Assembly (NCBI GenBank): GCA_014534155.1
Contig: JACVSB010000084.1
Location: forward strand, 1-7,428
DNA from: Thermoleophilia bacterium
GTDB lineage: Bacteria > Actinomycetota > Thermoleophilia > Gaiellales > Gaiellaceae
Reading direction: 5' to 3'
Length of the DNA: 7,428 nt
Below are positions 1 through 6,453 of this stretch, one piece after another. The notes under the pieces are model-generated. The model was not told the DNA's origin and ran no database searches. It worked only from the letters and a program-made list of their open reading frames with translations. Within the stretch, counting starts at the first letter, position 1. Each line of letters opens with the position of its first letter. A program made the position numbers and the translations under genes.

Positions 1-984
1 CCGGCCGAGCAGGTGACGCCGGGTGACTGTTCCGACAAGGGCGCGGTTCAGGACCTGAACGGCCACGGCACCCACACAGCGGGGATCATGGCCGCCGCGA
101 TCAACGGCGTGGGGACCGCAGGCGTCGCGCCGGACGCCTCAATCGTCGCCCTGAAAGCGGGAACCGTGGAGGGCTACTTCTTCACGCAGTCGGTCGTCGA
201 CGGCCTCGTCTACGCGGGCGACCAGCGGCTCGACGTCGTGAACATGAGCTTCTTTGCCGACCCGTGGCTCTTCAACTGCCGTAACGACGCGGAGCAGCGG
301 GCGATCGTACAGGCGATCTCGCGCGCCGCGCGCTACGCGCAGCAGCGGGGAGCGGTGCTCGTCGCGGCCGCCGGGAACGAGGGGATTGATCTCAACCACC
401 CGGTCGTGGACGAGATCAGCCCGGACTTTCCCGAGGGCATCGCCGTGACCCGGCGCGTCCACAACAACTGCATCGTCCTCCCGACCGAGCTCCCGGGTGT
501 CGTGCAGGTGACGGCGACCGGGGCTCAGAACCTGCTCGCCTGGTACTCGAGCTACGGGATGATCACCGACGTGGCGGCGCCCGGCGGCTCGCGCTTCCAG
601 ACGCCCACGGACGATTCGGCGCGCGGACGGATCCTCGCTCCGTACTCGTCGACGGCTTCGGACCTCGACCTCGAGGCCGAGCTCGGCCGCCTCGTCTGGG
701 ATCCGGCAACGGACGCCTACTGGGCCTGGCTGAACGGGACGTCCATGGCGGCGCCGCACGCGGCCGGCGTGGTGGCGCTGCTGCGGGCGAACCACCCGAA
801 CATGGCGGTGGGAGCGGTCGTCTCCGCCCTCAAGGGGACGGCCACGAAGCTTCCCTGCCCGGGTGAGCTCGATCCCGGCGTCGAGTTCTTCGAGGCGCCG
901 GTCCAGGTCTGCAAGGGCGGAAAGGGGCACAACAACTTCTACGGGGCCGGCCTCGTCAACGCTGAGAGAGCGGCCGTCAGGTAG
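1..984 (+). CDS. Subtilisin-family (S8) serine endopeptidase, 5' end cut off by window
   Basis: The frame is open from base 1, so the gene begins outside the window; 327 residues are visible. The catalytic His lies in NGHGTHTAG (His codon 64-66), the oxyanion-hole Asn in AAAGNEG (Asn codon 376-378) and the nucleophile Ser in NGTSMAAPHAAGVVALL (Ser codon 742-744). These three blocks, in this order, define the S8 fold. The catalytic Asp, any signal peptide and any propeptide would be upstream and cannot be seen. The domain runs almost to the stop (TAG at 982-984), with only about 75 residues after the Ser block and no added C-terminal domain. Five cysteines are visible (in GDCSD, FNCRN, NNCIV, PCPGE and QVCKG), which fits a secreted, disulfide-bonded enzyme. 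The substrate is unknown; a general extracellular or cell-wall-associated protease is the simplest reading. The family call is firm, while secretion is inferred. Confidence 0.95.
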   Translation, partial: PAEQVTPGDCSDKGAVQDLNGHGTHTAGIMAAAINGVGTAGVAPDASIVALKAGTVEGYFFTQSVVDGLVYAGDQRLDVVNMSFFADPWLFNCRNDAEQRAIVQAISRAARYAQQRGAVLVAAAGNEGIDLNHPVVDEISPDFPEGIAVTRRVHNNCIVLPTELPGVVQVTATGAQNLLAWYSSYGMITDVAAPGGSRFQTPTDDSARGRILAPYSSTASDLDLEAELGRLVWDPATDAYWAWLNGTSMAAPHAAGVVALLRANHPNMAVGAVVSALKGTATKLPCPGELDPGVEFFEAPVQVCKGGKGHNNFYGAGLVNAERAAVR

Positions 985-993
985 CGAGGAAGC

Positions 994-1030
994 GCGTGTC
1001 GGGGGCCGGGGCTGCCGGCCCCCGACACGC
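994..1030. terminator. Strong hairpin between convergent genes, probable bidirectional terminator
   Basis: The arms 994-1009 (GCGTGTCGGGGGCCGG) and 1015-1030 are perfect reverse complements over 16 bp, with a 5-nt loop (GGCTG). The hairpin starts 9 nt after the protease stop and ends 5 nt before the end of the convergent oxidoreductase gene, so it is placed to end both transcripts. No U-tract follows on either strand. It would therefore be an intrinsic terminator of the U-poor type often proposed for high-GC actinobacteria, or a 3'-end stabilising hairpin. Confidence 0.8.
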
Positions 1031-1035
1031 ACCCG

Positions 1036-1878
1036 CTAGCCGACGCGAAGCGGCCCCCGCTCGACCGAGCGGCGCATCGCCTCGCGCTCGGCGGGCGCCA
1101 CCCATTCCACCCACCAGTCGGCGCCGGCGTCCCGAATCGAGGCGATGTGCCTGCGCTCGGCGTCGGGGTCGCGCCCGCGCGCGGTCCCGCCGACCGCGAT
1201 CGTCCAGCGTCGGTCGCCTGCTCGGCGGCGGAGGTCGGCGACGGCGTCCGGCGCGAGCGGGCCGCCGTGCGTGGCGTCGTAGAGGCAGGCTCCGTCCCAG
1301 CGCAGAGCGCGTTCGACCGGTCGCCGGTTGGGGTACCCGCCTCCGATCCAGATCTCCGGGCGCGGCTCCTGCAGCGGTCGGGGCAGGAAGGTGACCTCGT
1401 CGAGGGTGAAGTGGCGCCCGTGGAACGAGAAGGGCTGCCCTGCCCAGAGGCCGGCGACGACCGCCAGCGCCTCGTCGAGGATCTCTCCTCGCCGGCGGGC
1501 GTCGCGCTCCTCGCCGAGGCGCGTGAAGCTCGCGTCGGCGACCACGTGGTCGCCCACGTCGCCGAGGCCGACGCCGAGGACCGCCCGGCCCCCGGAGAGC
1601 TGGTCGACCGCCGCGACCTCCCGGGCGACGTTCCAGGGGCGACGGCGTGCGAGCGGCGTCACCTCGGTGCCGAGGACGAGTCGGCTCGTGCGGACGGCGA
1701 GCGCGGCGAGCGTCGGCCAGGCCGCGCAGGTCGGGGTGCGGGCGTCGCCCCCGTAGAGCACGTAGTCCTCGAGGAAGAGCCCGTCCCAGCCGGTGGCCTC
1801 CGCCCGCTCGCCGAGCTCGAGGAGGAAACGGGCGTCGCCGCACTCGCCCCCGGTCGGTAGCGAGAGGCCGTACCGCAC
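1036..1878 (-). CDS. Luciferase-like monooxygenase (LLM) family flavin/F420-dependent oxidoreductase
   Basis: The 280-residue protein has the bacterial-luciferase-like TIM-barrel pattern. An N-terminal strand RYGLSLPTGG is followed by WDGLFLEDY (31-39). The family hallmark comes next: LGTEVTPLARRRPWNVARE (69-87) running into LDQLSGGR-like VDQLSGGRAVLGVGLGD (91-107). A helix around RLGEERDARRRGEILDEAL (120-138) and PEIWIGGGYPNRRPVERAL (174-192) follow. Members reduce or oxygenate small organic substrates with FMN or coenzyme F420; nothing here decides the cofactor or substrate. At 280 residues it is on the short side, with a reduced C-terminal part. The start is GTG at 1878, supported by the canonical RYGLSLP beginning; a purine-rich GCAGAGG abuts it, so ribosome binding is not ideal. 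It lies 18 nt downstream of the aminotransferase and is probably co-transcribed with it. The family is certain, the reaction unknown. Confidence 0.9.
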   Translation of the reverse strand: MRYGLSLPTGGECGDARFLLELGERAEATGWDGLFLEDYVLYGGDARTPTCAAWPTLAALAVRTSRLVLGTEVTPLARRRPWNVAREVAAVDQLSGGRAVLGVGLGDVGDHVVADASFTRLGEERDARRRGEILDEALAVVAGLWAGQPFSFHGRHFTLDEVTFLPRPLQEPRPEIWIGGGYPNRRPVERALRWDGACLYDATHGGPLAPDAVADLRRRAGDRRWTIAVGGTARGRDPDAERRHIASIRDAGADWWVEWVAPAEREAMRRSVERGPLRVG

Positions 1879-1896
1879 CCTCTGCGTCGGCGTCCG

Positions 1897-3111
1897 CTAG
1901 GCGACGAGCTCGGCGAGGCGGGCAATTCCCGTCGCGATCTCGTCCTCGTGCGCGCGGCTGAAGGAGAGCCGAAGGGCGTCGCGGCCGCGTCCGTCGGGGT
2001 AGAAGGGGACGCCCGGGACGACCGCCACGCCCGCGTCGGCAGCCCGCGCCGCGAGCTCGACCGAGTCGGCGGCGGGAAGCGTGAGCCACGAGAAGAAGCC
2101 GCCCGTGGGCCGTGTCCAGTGGGCTCCGCCGCGGAAGTGCTGCTCCAGAGCCGCCAGGAGAGCGTGCGCGCGAGCGCCGTAGAGCTGCGCGGCGCGGCGA
2201 ATCTGGTCGTCCAGGAGGCCGCGGCGGCCGTACTCCTCGAGGAGCCGCTGCCCGAGACTGCCCGCGCACTGGTCGGTCAGCTGCTTTCCCCAGACGAGCT
2301 TTGCGACCACCTCGGCCGGCCCGCATGCCCAGCCGAGGCGCGTCCCGGGCATGAACGTCTTCGAGAAGGTCCCGATCTGCACCACCGCATCGGGCGCCGT
2401 GGCCCACAGGGTCGGCGGCCGCTCCCGCTCCCAGCTGAGCTCGCGGTAGGCGACGTCCTCAACCAGGAGGAACCCGTACCGGCGGGCCAGGTCGACGAGC
2501 GCTGCCCGGCGCTCTGCAACCAGCGTTACACCGGCCGGGTTCTGGTGGTCGGGGATCGTGTACAGGAGCTTCGGCCGACGTCCGCTGCGCAGCTGCGCCT
2601 CCAGCTCGTCGACCGCAAGGCCTCCGTCGTCGAGCGCGACGGCCACGACCTCCGCGCCGAAGGCGCGAAAGGACATGATGGCGCCGAGGTACGTGGGCCC
2701 TTCCACGATCGCCGTATCGCCCGGCTCGAGGAACGCCTTGCCGAGGAGCTCGAGGGCCTCGATTCCGCCGCTCGTCACCGTCAGCTCCTCGTCGGCGGGC
2801 GCGCGACCCTCCAGGCGGGCGAGCCGTTCACGCAGCCACGCGCGCGTGGAGGCGAGCCCCTCCGTGGGCCCGTACTGGAACGCCGTCACGTCGTTTCGCT
2901 CGGCGAGCTCCGCGAGGATCGCGGCGAGCTCGCCGCGCGGGAACGTGACGGGGTCCGGGATCCCGCCCGCGAACGAGATGACGTCCGCGCGCGCGGCGAG
3001 CGCGAGGATCGCGGCGATCTCGCCCGAGTCCGCGCGAGCCCGGGCGGCGAACCTGTCCGACCAGACAGAGAGCTCGCGCTCGACGACGGACGCCTCCACG
3101 GGGGCGAGCAT
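1897..3111 (-). CDS. PLP-dependent aminotransferase, fold type I, LysN/Aro8/2-aminoadipate transaminase-like
   Basis: This is a 404-residue class I/II aminotransferase, the usual length. Landmarks in order are VISFAGGIPDP (44-54), FQYGPTEG (78-85), TSGGIEALELLGKAFLEPGD (113-132), YTIPDHQNPAGVTL (184-197; substrate/PLP-binding Asn191), LLVEDVAYREL (215-225; Asp219 pairs with the pyridine nitrogen), IGTFSKTFMPGTRLGW (246-261; Lys251 forms the Schiff base) and DALRLSFSRA (378-387; Arg382 binds the substrate carboxylate). The FAGG...PDP opening and HQNPAG block match the LysN/Aro8 and MocR-catalytic-domain group, which transfers amino groups from 2-aminoadipate, aromatic or branched-chain amino acids. 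No wHTH domain is present, so it is an enzyme rather than a MocR regulator. The start is ATG at 3111. The frame stays open upstream to 3390, but that extension is antisense to another gene and lacks family similarity. Likely first gene of an operon with the LLM oxidoreductase. Substrate not determinable. Confidence 0.93.
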   Translation of the reverse strand: MLAPVEASVVERELSVWSDRFAARARADSGEIAAILALAARADVISFAGGIPDPVTFPRGELAAILAELAERNDVTAFQYGPTEGLASTRAWLRERLARLEGRAPADEELTVTSGGIEALELLGKAFLEPGDTAIVEGPTYLGAIMSFRAFGAEVVAVALDDGGLAVDELEAQLRSGRRPKLLYTIPDHQNPAGVTLVAERRAALVDLARRYGFLLVEDVAYRELSWERERPPTLWATAPDAVVQIGTFSKTFMPGTRLGWACGPAEVVAKLVWGKQLTDQCAGSLGQRLLEEYGRRGLLDDQIRRAAQLYGARAHALLAALEQHFRGGAHWTRPTGGFFSWLTLPAADSVELAARAADAGVAVVPGVPFYPDGRGRDALRLSFSRAHEDEIATGIARLAELVA

Positions 3112-3153
3112 ACTCGTCTCAAGCCGTCTCCTCAGCCTGCCGATACGCCGCGC

Positions 3154-3157
3154 GAGG
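3154..3157 (+). promoter_or_regulatory. Shine-Dalgarno GAGG for the 90-residue gene
   Basis: GAGG lies 6 nt before the ATG at 3164. It supports that start over the longer open frame, which begins inside the antisense aminotransferase. Confidence 0.6.
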
Positions 3158-3163
3158 ACGCGT

Positions 3164-3436
3164 ATGTGGGTCAGGGTCAGCGACGCGGCGCTCGTGGGCG
3201 AGTTCCACGACTTCCTCACGCGTTCCGGCTTCCGCGTCGAGGAGCGAGACGGCGACTGTCTTCGACTCGCGCTGCCGCTGACACCGGGGCGCGAGCGCAC
3301 GCAGAAGGATCTCGACACGCTGCTCGAGGTGTGGCTCGCGATCGGTCTCAGGATCTGGAAGGACCTGTGGCCGGCGGCCGACGTGATCATGCTCGGGGCG
3401 GATGCGCCCTCCGTCGCGCCGAGCCGCGCCTCCTGA
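3164..3436 (+). CDS. Small conserved-looking protein of unknown function, 90 residues
   Basis: I do not recognise a named family. The protein begins MWVRVSDAALVGEFHDFLTR (1-20), then SGFRVEERDGDCLRLALP (21-38), a linker with charged residues, and an amphipathic helix around LDTLLEVWLAIGLRIWKDL (50-68), ending in a Pro/Ser/Ala-rich tail. The opening strand-helix-strand arrangement looks like a small alpha/beta module that occurs as short uncharacterised proteins in actinobacteria; that resemblance is from memory and untested. There is no signal peptide or Cys motif. The ATG at 3164 has a good Shine-Dalgarno 6 nt upstream. The gene is divergent from the aminotransferase (52 nt between starts) and convergent with the copper operon (8 nt between ends). 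The open frame extends upstream to 2558, but that part is a shadow of the aminotransferase. It is probably a real gene, with function unknown. Confidence 0.68.
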   Translation: MWVRVSDAALVGEFHDFLTRSGFRVEERDGDCLRLALPLTPGRERTQKDLDTLLEVWLAIGLRIWKDLWPAADVIMLGADAPSVAPSRAS

Positions 3437-3446
3437 CGACGCGGCT
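3422..3446. terminator. Small hairpin spanning two convergent stop codons
   Basis: Arms AGCCGCG (3422-3428) and CGCGGCT (3440-3446) are perfect complements around an 11-nt loop. The structure covers the TGA of the 90-residue gene and part of the TAG of the convergent membrane-protein gene, so it could terminate both. The 7-bp stem is short, there is no U-tract, and such stems are common by chance in very GC-rich DNA. Confidence 0.35.
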
Positions 3447-3807
3447 AGCGGAAGTCGTGCCCCTCGCCGGGGTGGTGGCGTCCGTGGTAGCTGATCAGGG
3501 TGCAGAGGATCCCCGTCAGCGCGACGCCTGGCCCGACCTCCGCGAGGAGCCGCTCGCCGTCGCTTCGCTCGACGCCGGTCATCAGGCCGCCCACTGCGAC
3601 CCAGACGGACGCTGCGATCGCGGGCAGGAGGAGGACGATCACCGTCCAGTCGTGCCACGGCTTTCGACGTCGGACCCAGAGGGCGTAATCACAGGCGGCG
3701 GCGACGAGGACGACCGCCGCGGGAAGCGCAGCCGTCAACGGCGTGCGGGCGTAGGCGAGGAGCCAGAGAGCGAGCACGATCGCCCCGAGCGTCAGGTAGC
3801 GCGGCAT
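3445..3807 (-). CDS. Small four-helix membrane protein with histidine-rich C-terminus, last gene of the copper operon
   Basis: No named family is recognised. The 120 residues carry four hydrophobic stretches at roughly 5-20, 25-45, 53-75 and 91-107, with basic loop RRRK at 46-49, so it should be an integral inner-membrane protein. The tail SYHGRHHPGEGHDFR (106-120) has four histidines (108, 111, 112, 117) in ten residues and no cysteines, a possible metal-binding tail; a Cys sits at 39 and another at 102 within membrane segments. Its ATG (3807) is 6 nt after the csoR stop. It would therefore be transcribed and probably translationally coupled with the copper export genes. Inferred role: an accessory to copper handling or an unrelated passenger. 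The hydrophobic pattern and operon position make the gene itself convincing. Confidence 0.75.
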   Translation of the reverse strand: MPRYLTLGAIVLALWLLAYARTPLTAALPAAVVLVAAACDYALWVRRRKPWHDWTVIVLLLPAIAASVWVAVGGLMTGVERSDGERLLAEVGPGVALTGILCTLISYHGRHHPGEGHDFR

Positions 3808-3811
3808 GCGG

Positions 3812-3816
3812 CCTCA
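3812..3816 (-). promoter_or_regulatory. Shine-Dalgarno TGAGG built on the csoR stop codon
   Basis: On the minus strand, the csoR stop TGA is immediately followed by GG. This makes a TGAGG ribosome-binding site 4 nt before the ATG of the membrane-protein gene. It fixes that start and suggests translational coupling. Confidence 0.6.
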
Positions 3817-4104
3817 GCGCGTACGTGAGAACCGGTGCACGGCCTCGAGCAGCTCCCGGCTCTTCTCGGCGGCGACCTGGGGATCGCCGCTCGCGAGCGC
3901 GTCGTTCACGCAGTGGCCGACGTGGCTGTCGAGGACCGCGAAGGCGAGGCTCTCGAGCGCGGTCGTCACGGCCGCGATCTGCGTGAGCACGTCGACGCAG
4001 TAGCGCTCCTCGTCGACCATCCGCTCGATCCCGCGCACCTGGCCCTCGATCCTGTGCAGCCGCCTTACGAGCGCTTCACGCTCCTCGGCGTAGCCCGGCT
4101 TCAC
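3814..4104 (-). CDS. csoR: CsoR-family copper-sensing transcriptional repressor
   Basis: The 96-residue all-helical protein opens with the family signature around [19 protein letters not shown] (12-30). It then carries the Cu(I) ligand set Cys36 ([11 protein letters not shown]), His61 and Cys65 (DSHVGHCV). These positions and spacing are the ones described for Mycobacterium tuberculosis CsoR (C36/H61/C65), with Tyr35 beside the first Cys. CsoR tetramers bind GC-tract palindromes without copper and release DNA when Cu(I) binds. The ligand set argues against the nickel (RcnR) and formaldehyde (FrmR) branches. The start is GTG at 4104, in a GTGA overlap with the copA stop, with a GGGAG Shine-Dalgarno 5 nt upstream (minus strand, 4114-4110). 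It is the third gene of the copper operon and probably represses it from the operator at 6392-6404. Confidence 0.95.
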   Translation of the reverse strand: MKPGYAEEREALVRRLHRIEGQVRGIERMVDEERYCVDVLTQIAAVTTALESLAFAVLDSHVGHCVNDALASGDPQVAAEKSRELLEAVHRFSRTR

Positions 4105-6179
4105 GTCGACTCCCGAGGGCTCGCGAACCGGCGCAGCCGCAGGGAGTTCGTGACGACGAAGAGGCTCGAGAACGCCATCGCGGCAGCGGCGACCATCGGG
4201 TTGAGAAGACCGGCGACCGCAAGCGGGAGCGCCGCGACGTTGTAGGCGAACGCCCAGAACAGGTTGAGCTTGATCGTCGAGAGGACGCGGCGCGCGAGGC
4301 GGATCGCGTCCGCAGCCGCTCTCAGGTCGCCGGAGACGAGCGTCAGGTCACTGGCCTCAATGGCCACGTCGGTTCCCGTGCCGAGTGCGAGCCCGAGGTC
4401 CGCCTGGGCGAGCGCCGGCGCGTCGTTCACGCCGTCGCCGACCATCGCGACCACCTCGCCGCGCTCCTGCAGCCTGCGCACCTCGGCGGCCTTCTCGCCC
4501 GGGAGGACGTGCGCGAGGACGCGCTCGATCGCCACCTCCTCGGCGACGCGGCGCGCCGGCTCCTCGGCGTCGCCCGTGAGGAGGACAGGTTCGAGCCCCA
4601 GGGCGCGCAGCTCGCAAATCGCCTCTCGGCTCGACGCCTTCACGGTGTCCTCGACCACGAGCCGGGCGCGGAGGCGCCCGTCCCAGCGCACGGCAAGCGT
4701 TCCGTCCATCCGCCCGATCTCAACCGCATGGCCGTCCACGACGCCGGAGACCCCCACGCCGGGGACGGTGACGAAGCGCTCCACGGACGGCAGCTCGCCA
4801 AGCTCGGCGCGTGCGGCCTCGGCGACGGCACGCGCTACGGGGTGCTCGCTCGCGTCCTCGAGCGCGCCCGCGAGCCGCATGATCTCATCCGGTCTCGCGC
4901 CGTTCGCGGGGACGACCTCGACGAGCCGCATTCGGCCCTCCGTGACCGTGCCCGTCTTGTCCAGGACGATCGTGGTCACGCGGCGCGTCCGCTCGAGCAC
5001 CTCGGGCCCGCGGACGAGGATCCCGAGCTGGGCCCCGCGGCCGGTGCCGACCATGAGCGCCGTCGGCGTCGCGAGCCCGAGGGCGCAGGGGCAGGCGATG
5101 ATGAGAACGGCCACCGCGGCCGTGAATGCCTGCCCGGGGTCACGCGTGGCCACGAGCCAGCCGGCGAGCGTCGCGAGGGAGAGGACGATCACGATCGGCA
5201 CGAACACCGCGGAGACGCGGTCGGCAAGCCTCTGCACGGGCGACTTCCCGGCCTGGGCGCGCGCGACGAGGCGCGCGATCTGCGCGAGCACGGTGTCGCG
5301 CCCCACGCGCGTGGCCCGAACGACCAGCCGTCCCCACGTGTTCACGGTCCCGCCTGCAACCTCGGCGCCGGGCGAGACGTCGACCGGAGCCGGCTCCCCG
5401 GTCAGCATCGAAACGTCGACGGCCGACTCGCCCTCGACGACGATGCCGTCCGCGGCGATCTTCTCGCCCGGACGGACGACCAGGAGGTCGCCCACGACCA
5501 CATCCTCGGCCCTGACGCCGGCCTCGCCGCCGGCGCGCAGGACGCGAGCGTCCTTCGCCCCCAGCTCGAGCAGCGCGCGCAGGGCGGCGCCGGAGCGCCG
5601 GCGCGCGCCCGTCTCGAGCCACCGGCCGAGCAGGATGAGCGTCGTCACGACCGCCGCGACCTCGAAGTACGTCTCGACGCCGGCGAGCGCGACGAGCGCC
5701 ACCGAAGACCAGGCGTACGCCGCCAGCGTGCCGAGCGAGATCAGCGTGTCCATCGTCGCCGCCGCGTGCCGCGCGTTCGCCAGCGCGGCCCGGTGGAAGG
5801 GAAGGCCCGCCCAGAAGACGACCGGCGTCGTCAGGGCGAGCGCCGCCCATTCCCACCCCGGGAAGCGCGCAGGAGCGAGCATGGCGAGTACGGCGACGGG
5901 GAGAGTGAGCAGGGCGGCGGCGGCGAGGCGGGCGCCCGTCTTCGACGGCGTCTCGCGCCGCTCGACGGAGGCCCGGTACCCGGCTGACTCGACGGCGCGC
6001 AGGAGATCCTCGATCCGCGCGACCTCGGGGTCGAACACGACCGTCGCGCGCTCCGTGGCGAGGTTGATGCTGGCCGAGACCCCTTCCAACGTATTCAGCC
6101 GTCGCTCGACGCGGGCGACGCACGAGGCGCAGGTCATGCCCTCGACTTCGAGCTCGACCTCGGCGGAGGCGGGCGTCAC
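4101..6179 (-). CDS. copA: Copper(I)-exporting P1B-1-type ATPase
   Basis: The 692-residue protein couples ATP hydrolysis to Cu(I) export across the cytoplasmic membrane. One N-terminal heavy-metal-associated domain has MTCASC (15-20). After two membrane helices (about 84-128) come MDTL (143-146), the actuator-domain TGEP (260-263), the ion-path CPC (363-365) in [16 protein letters not shown], the phosphorylation site DKTGT (Asp407), the EHP nucleotide-site motif (445-447) and GDGVND (581-586). The last two helices carry Tyr646-Asn647 (FAYN) and Met668...Ser672 (MAFSS). YN plus MxxSS with CPC is the Cu(I)/Ag(I) selectivity pattern, not Zn/Cd. The length is somewhat below many CopA proteins because only one metal-binding domain is present. 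The start is GTG at 6179, overlapping the chaperone stop by 4 nt, with GAGG 4 nt upstream. No key residue is missing. Confidence 0.97.
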   Translation of the reverse strand: MTPASAEVELEVEGMTCASCVARVERRLNTLEGVSASINLATERATVVFDPEVARIEDLLRAVESAGYRASVERRETPSKTGARLAAAALLTLPVAVLAMLAPARFPGWEWAALALTTPVVFWAGLPFHRAALANARHAAATMDTLISLGTLAAYAWSSVALVALAGVETYFEVAAVVTTLILLGRWLETGARRRSGAALRALLELGAKDARVLRAGGEAGVRAEDVVVGDLLVVRPGEKIAADGIVVEGESAVDVSMLTGEPAPVDVSPGAEVAGGTVNTWGRLVVRATRVGRDTVLAQIARLVARAQAGKSPVQRLADRVSAVFVPIVIVLSLATLAGWLVATRDPGQAFTAAVAVLIIACPCALGLATPTALMVGTGRGAQLGILVRGPEVLERTRRVTTIVLDKTGTVTEGRMRLVEVVPANGARPDEIMRLAGALEDASEHPVARAVAEAARAELGELPSVERFVTVPGVGVSGVVDGHAVEIGRMDGTLAVRWDGRLRARLVVEDTVKASSREAICELRALGLEPVLLTGDAEEPARRVAEEVAIERVLAHVLPGEKAAEVRRLQERGEVVAMVGDGVNDAPALAQADLGLALGTGTDVAIEASDLTLVSGDLRAAADAIRLARRVLSTIKLNLFWAFAYNVAALPLAVAGLLNPMVAAAAMAFSSLFVVTNSLRLRRFASPREST

Positions 6180-6376
6180 TCGGCCTCGTACCCGGCGCGC
6201 ACGATCGCCTCGCGGACGTCGCGGTCGGTCACGCCCGTGCCCGCCACGCGCACGGTCTTCGTCGCCGCCTCGGCGTGGACGTCCGCGACCGAGGCGAGCA
6301 GACGAACCTCCGCCTCGACCGCGCGCTCGCAGTGCGCACAGCTCATTCCGGGCACTCGGTAGACCTTCGTCTCCAT
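6176..6376 (-). CDS. copZ: CopZ-like heavy-metal-associated (HMA) copper chaperone
   Basis: The 66 residues form one ferredoxin-like HMA domain. The Cu(I) site is MSCAHC (11-16, ligands Cys13 and Cys16). The rest of the fold follows as [20 protein letters not shown] (17-36), a strand around TKTVRVAG (39-46) and a C-terminal helix ending AGYEAE. Such proteins carry Cu(I) in the cytoplasm and hand it to the CopA ATPase. The MxCxHC form is typical of free CopZ, whereas the ATPase's own domain has MTCASC. It is the first gene of the operon, and its TGA overlaps the copA GTG (GTGA at 6179-6176). The ATG at 6376 has only GGTGAG directly before it and lies 8 nt past a -10 box. The message may therefore be nearly leaderless. 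Confidence 0.93.
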   Translation of the reverse strand: METKVYRVPGMSCAHCERAVEAEVRLLASVADVHAEAATKTVRVAGTGVTDRDVREAIVRAGYEAE

Positions 6377-6384
6377 CTCACCCG

Positions 6385-6390
6385 ATACTA
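6385..6390 (-). promoter_or_regulatory. Candidate -10 box TAGTAT of the copper operon
   Basis: On the minus strand, TAGTAT matches the TAnnnT -10 form and ends 8 nt before the copZ ATG, so transcription would begin at or within a few bases of the start codon. No convincing -35 is seen at the expected spacing (the hexamer there reads GCTCGC). The operator palindrome lies immediately upstream, filling the -10/-35 spacer, which suits repression by steric block. Confidence 0.55.
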
Positions 6391-6391
6391 C

Positions 6392-6404
6392 ACCCCCAGG
6401 GGGT
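6392..6404. promoter_or_regulatory. CsoR-type operator palindrome
   Basis: The sequence ACCCCCAGGGGGT is a perfect inverted repeat with 6-nt arms around a central A at 6398. It is flanked by TA/AT-rich ends (TAC before, ATG after). CsoR operators are GC-tract palindromes framed by TA, so this fits the family model. It lies in the core promoter, 16 nt upstream of the copZ ATG, in an operon that encodes a CsoR. The assignment is by motif and context. Confidence 0.8.
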
Positions 6405-6439
6405 ATGGCGAGCGAACACGTCCGCGCGCGGTCGCCGTG

Positions 6440-6445
6440 TACGAT
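6440..6445 (+). promoter_or_regulatory. Candidate -10 box TACGAT of the phosphate operon
   Basis: TACGAT fits TAnnnT and ends 8 nt before the GTG start at 6454. That is the spacing of a leaderless actinobacterial promoter, and no Shine-Dalgarno is present before that GTG. No clear -35 is visible. In GC-rich DNA a single hexamer is modest evidence; position is the main support. Confidence 0.5.
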
Positions 6446-6453
6446 GCCGCGCC

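Noticed and set aside
139..1032. Minus-strand open frame opposite the protease
   Set aside because: It is antisense to a protein with all visible S8 motifs intact, and its composition is Arg/Val/Asp-biased with no recognisable domain.
977..2407. Minus-strand open frame overlapping the LLM gene and aminotransferase in another frame
   Set aside because: It is extremely Arg/Pro/Gly-rich and runs across two well-supported genes, so it is a frame shadow.
3112..3390. N-terminal extension of the aminotransferase by 93 codons
   Set aside because: Family members begin about where the ATG at 3111 puts the start. The extension is exactly antisense to the 90-residue gene and looks like a shadow.
1948..3828. 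Plus-strand open frame of more than 600 codons opposite the aminotransferase and copper-operon tail
   Set aside because: It is Arg/Glu/Asp-rich with no domain pattern, and is antisense to genes with complete catalytic motifs.
4509..6123. Other long open frames on both strands within copA
   Set aside because: All are biased in composition and lack motifs, while copA has every catalytic motif in order without frameshift.
6392..6404. Reading the GC palindrome as a transcription terminator
   Set aside because: With 6-nt arms and a 1-nt centre it cannot form a normal RNA hairpin loop. It sits upstream of two gene starts rather than after a gene end.
4264..6453. Very long plus-strand open frame reading through copA into the DUF47 gene
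   Set aside because: It is Ser/Arg/Thr-rich low-complexity translation antisense to a clear CopA. Only the part from 6454 matches a real family. Long antisense frames are expected in very GC-rich coding DNA.
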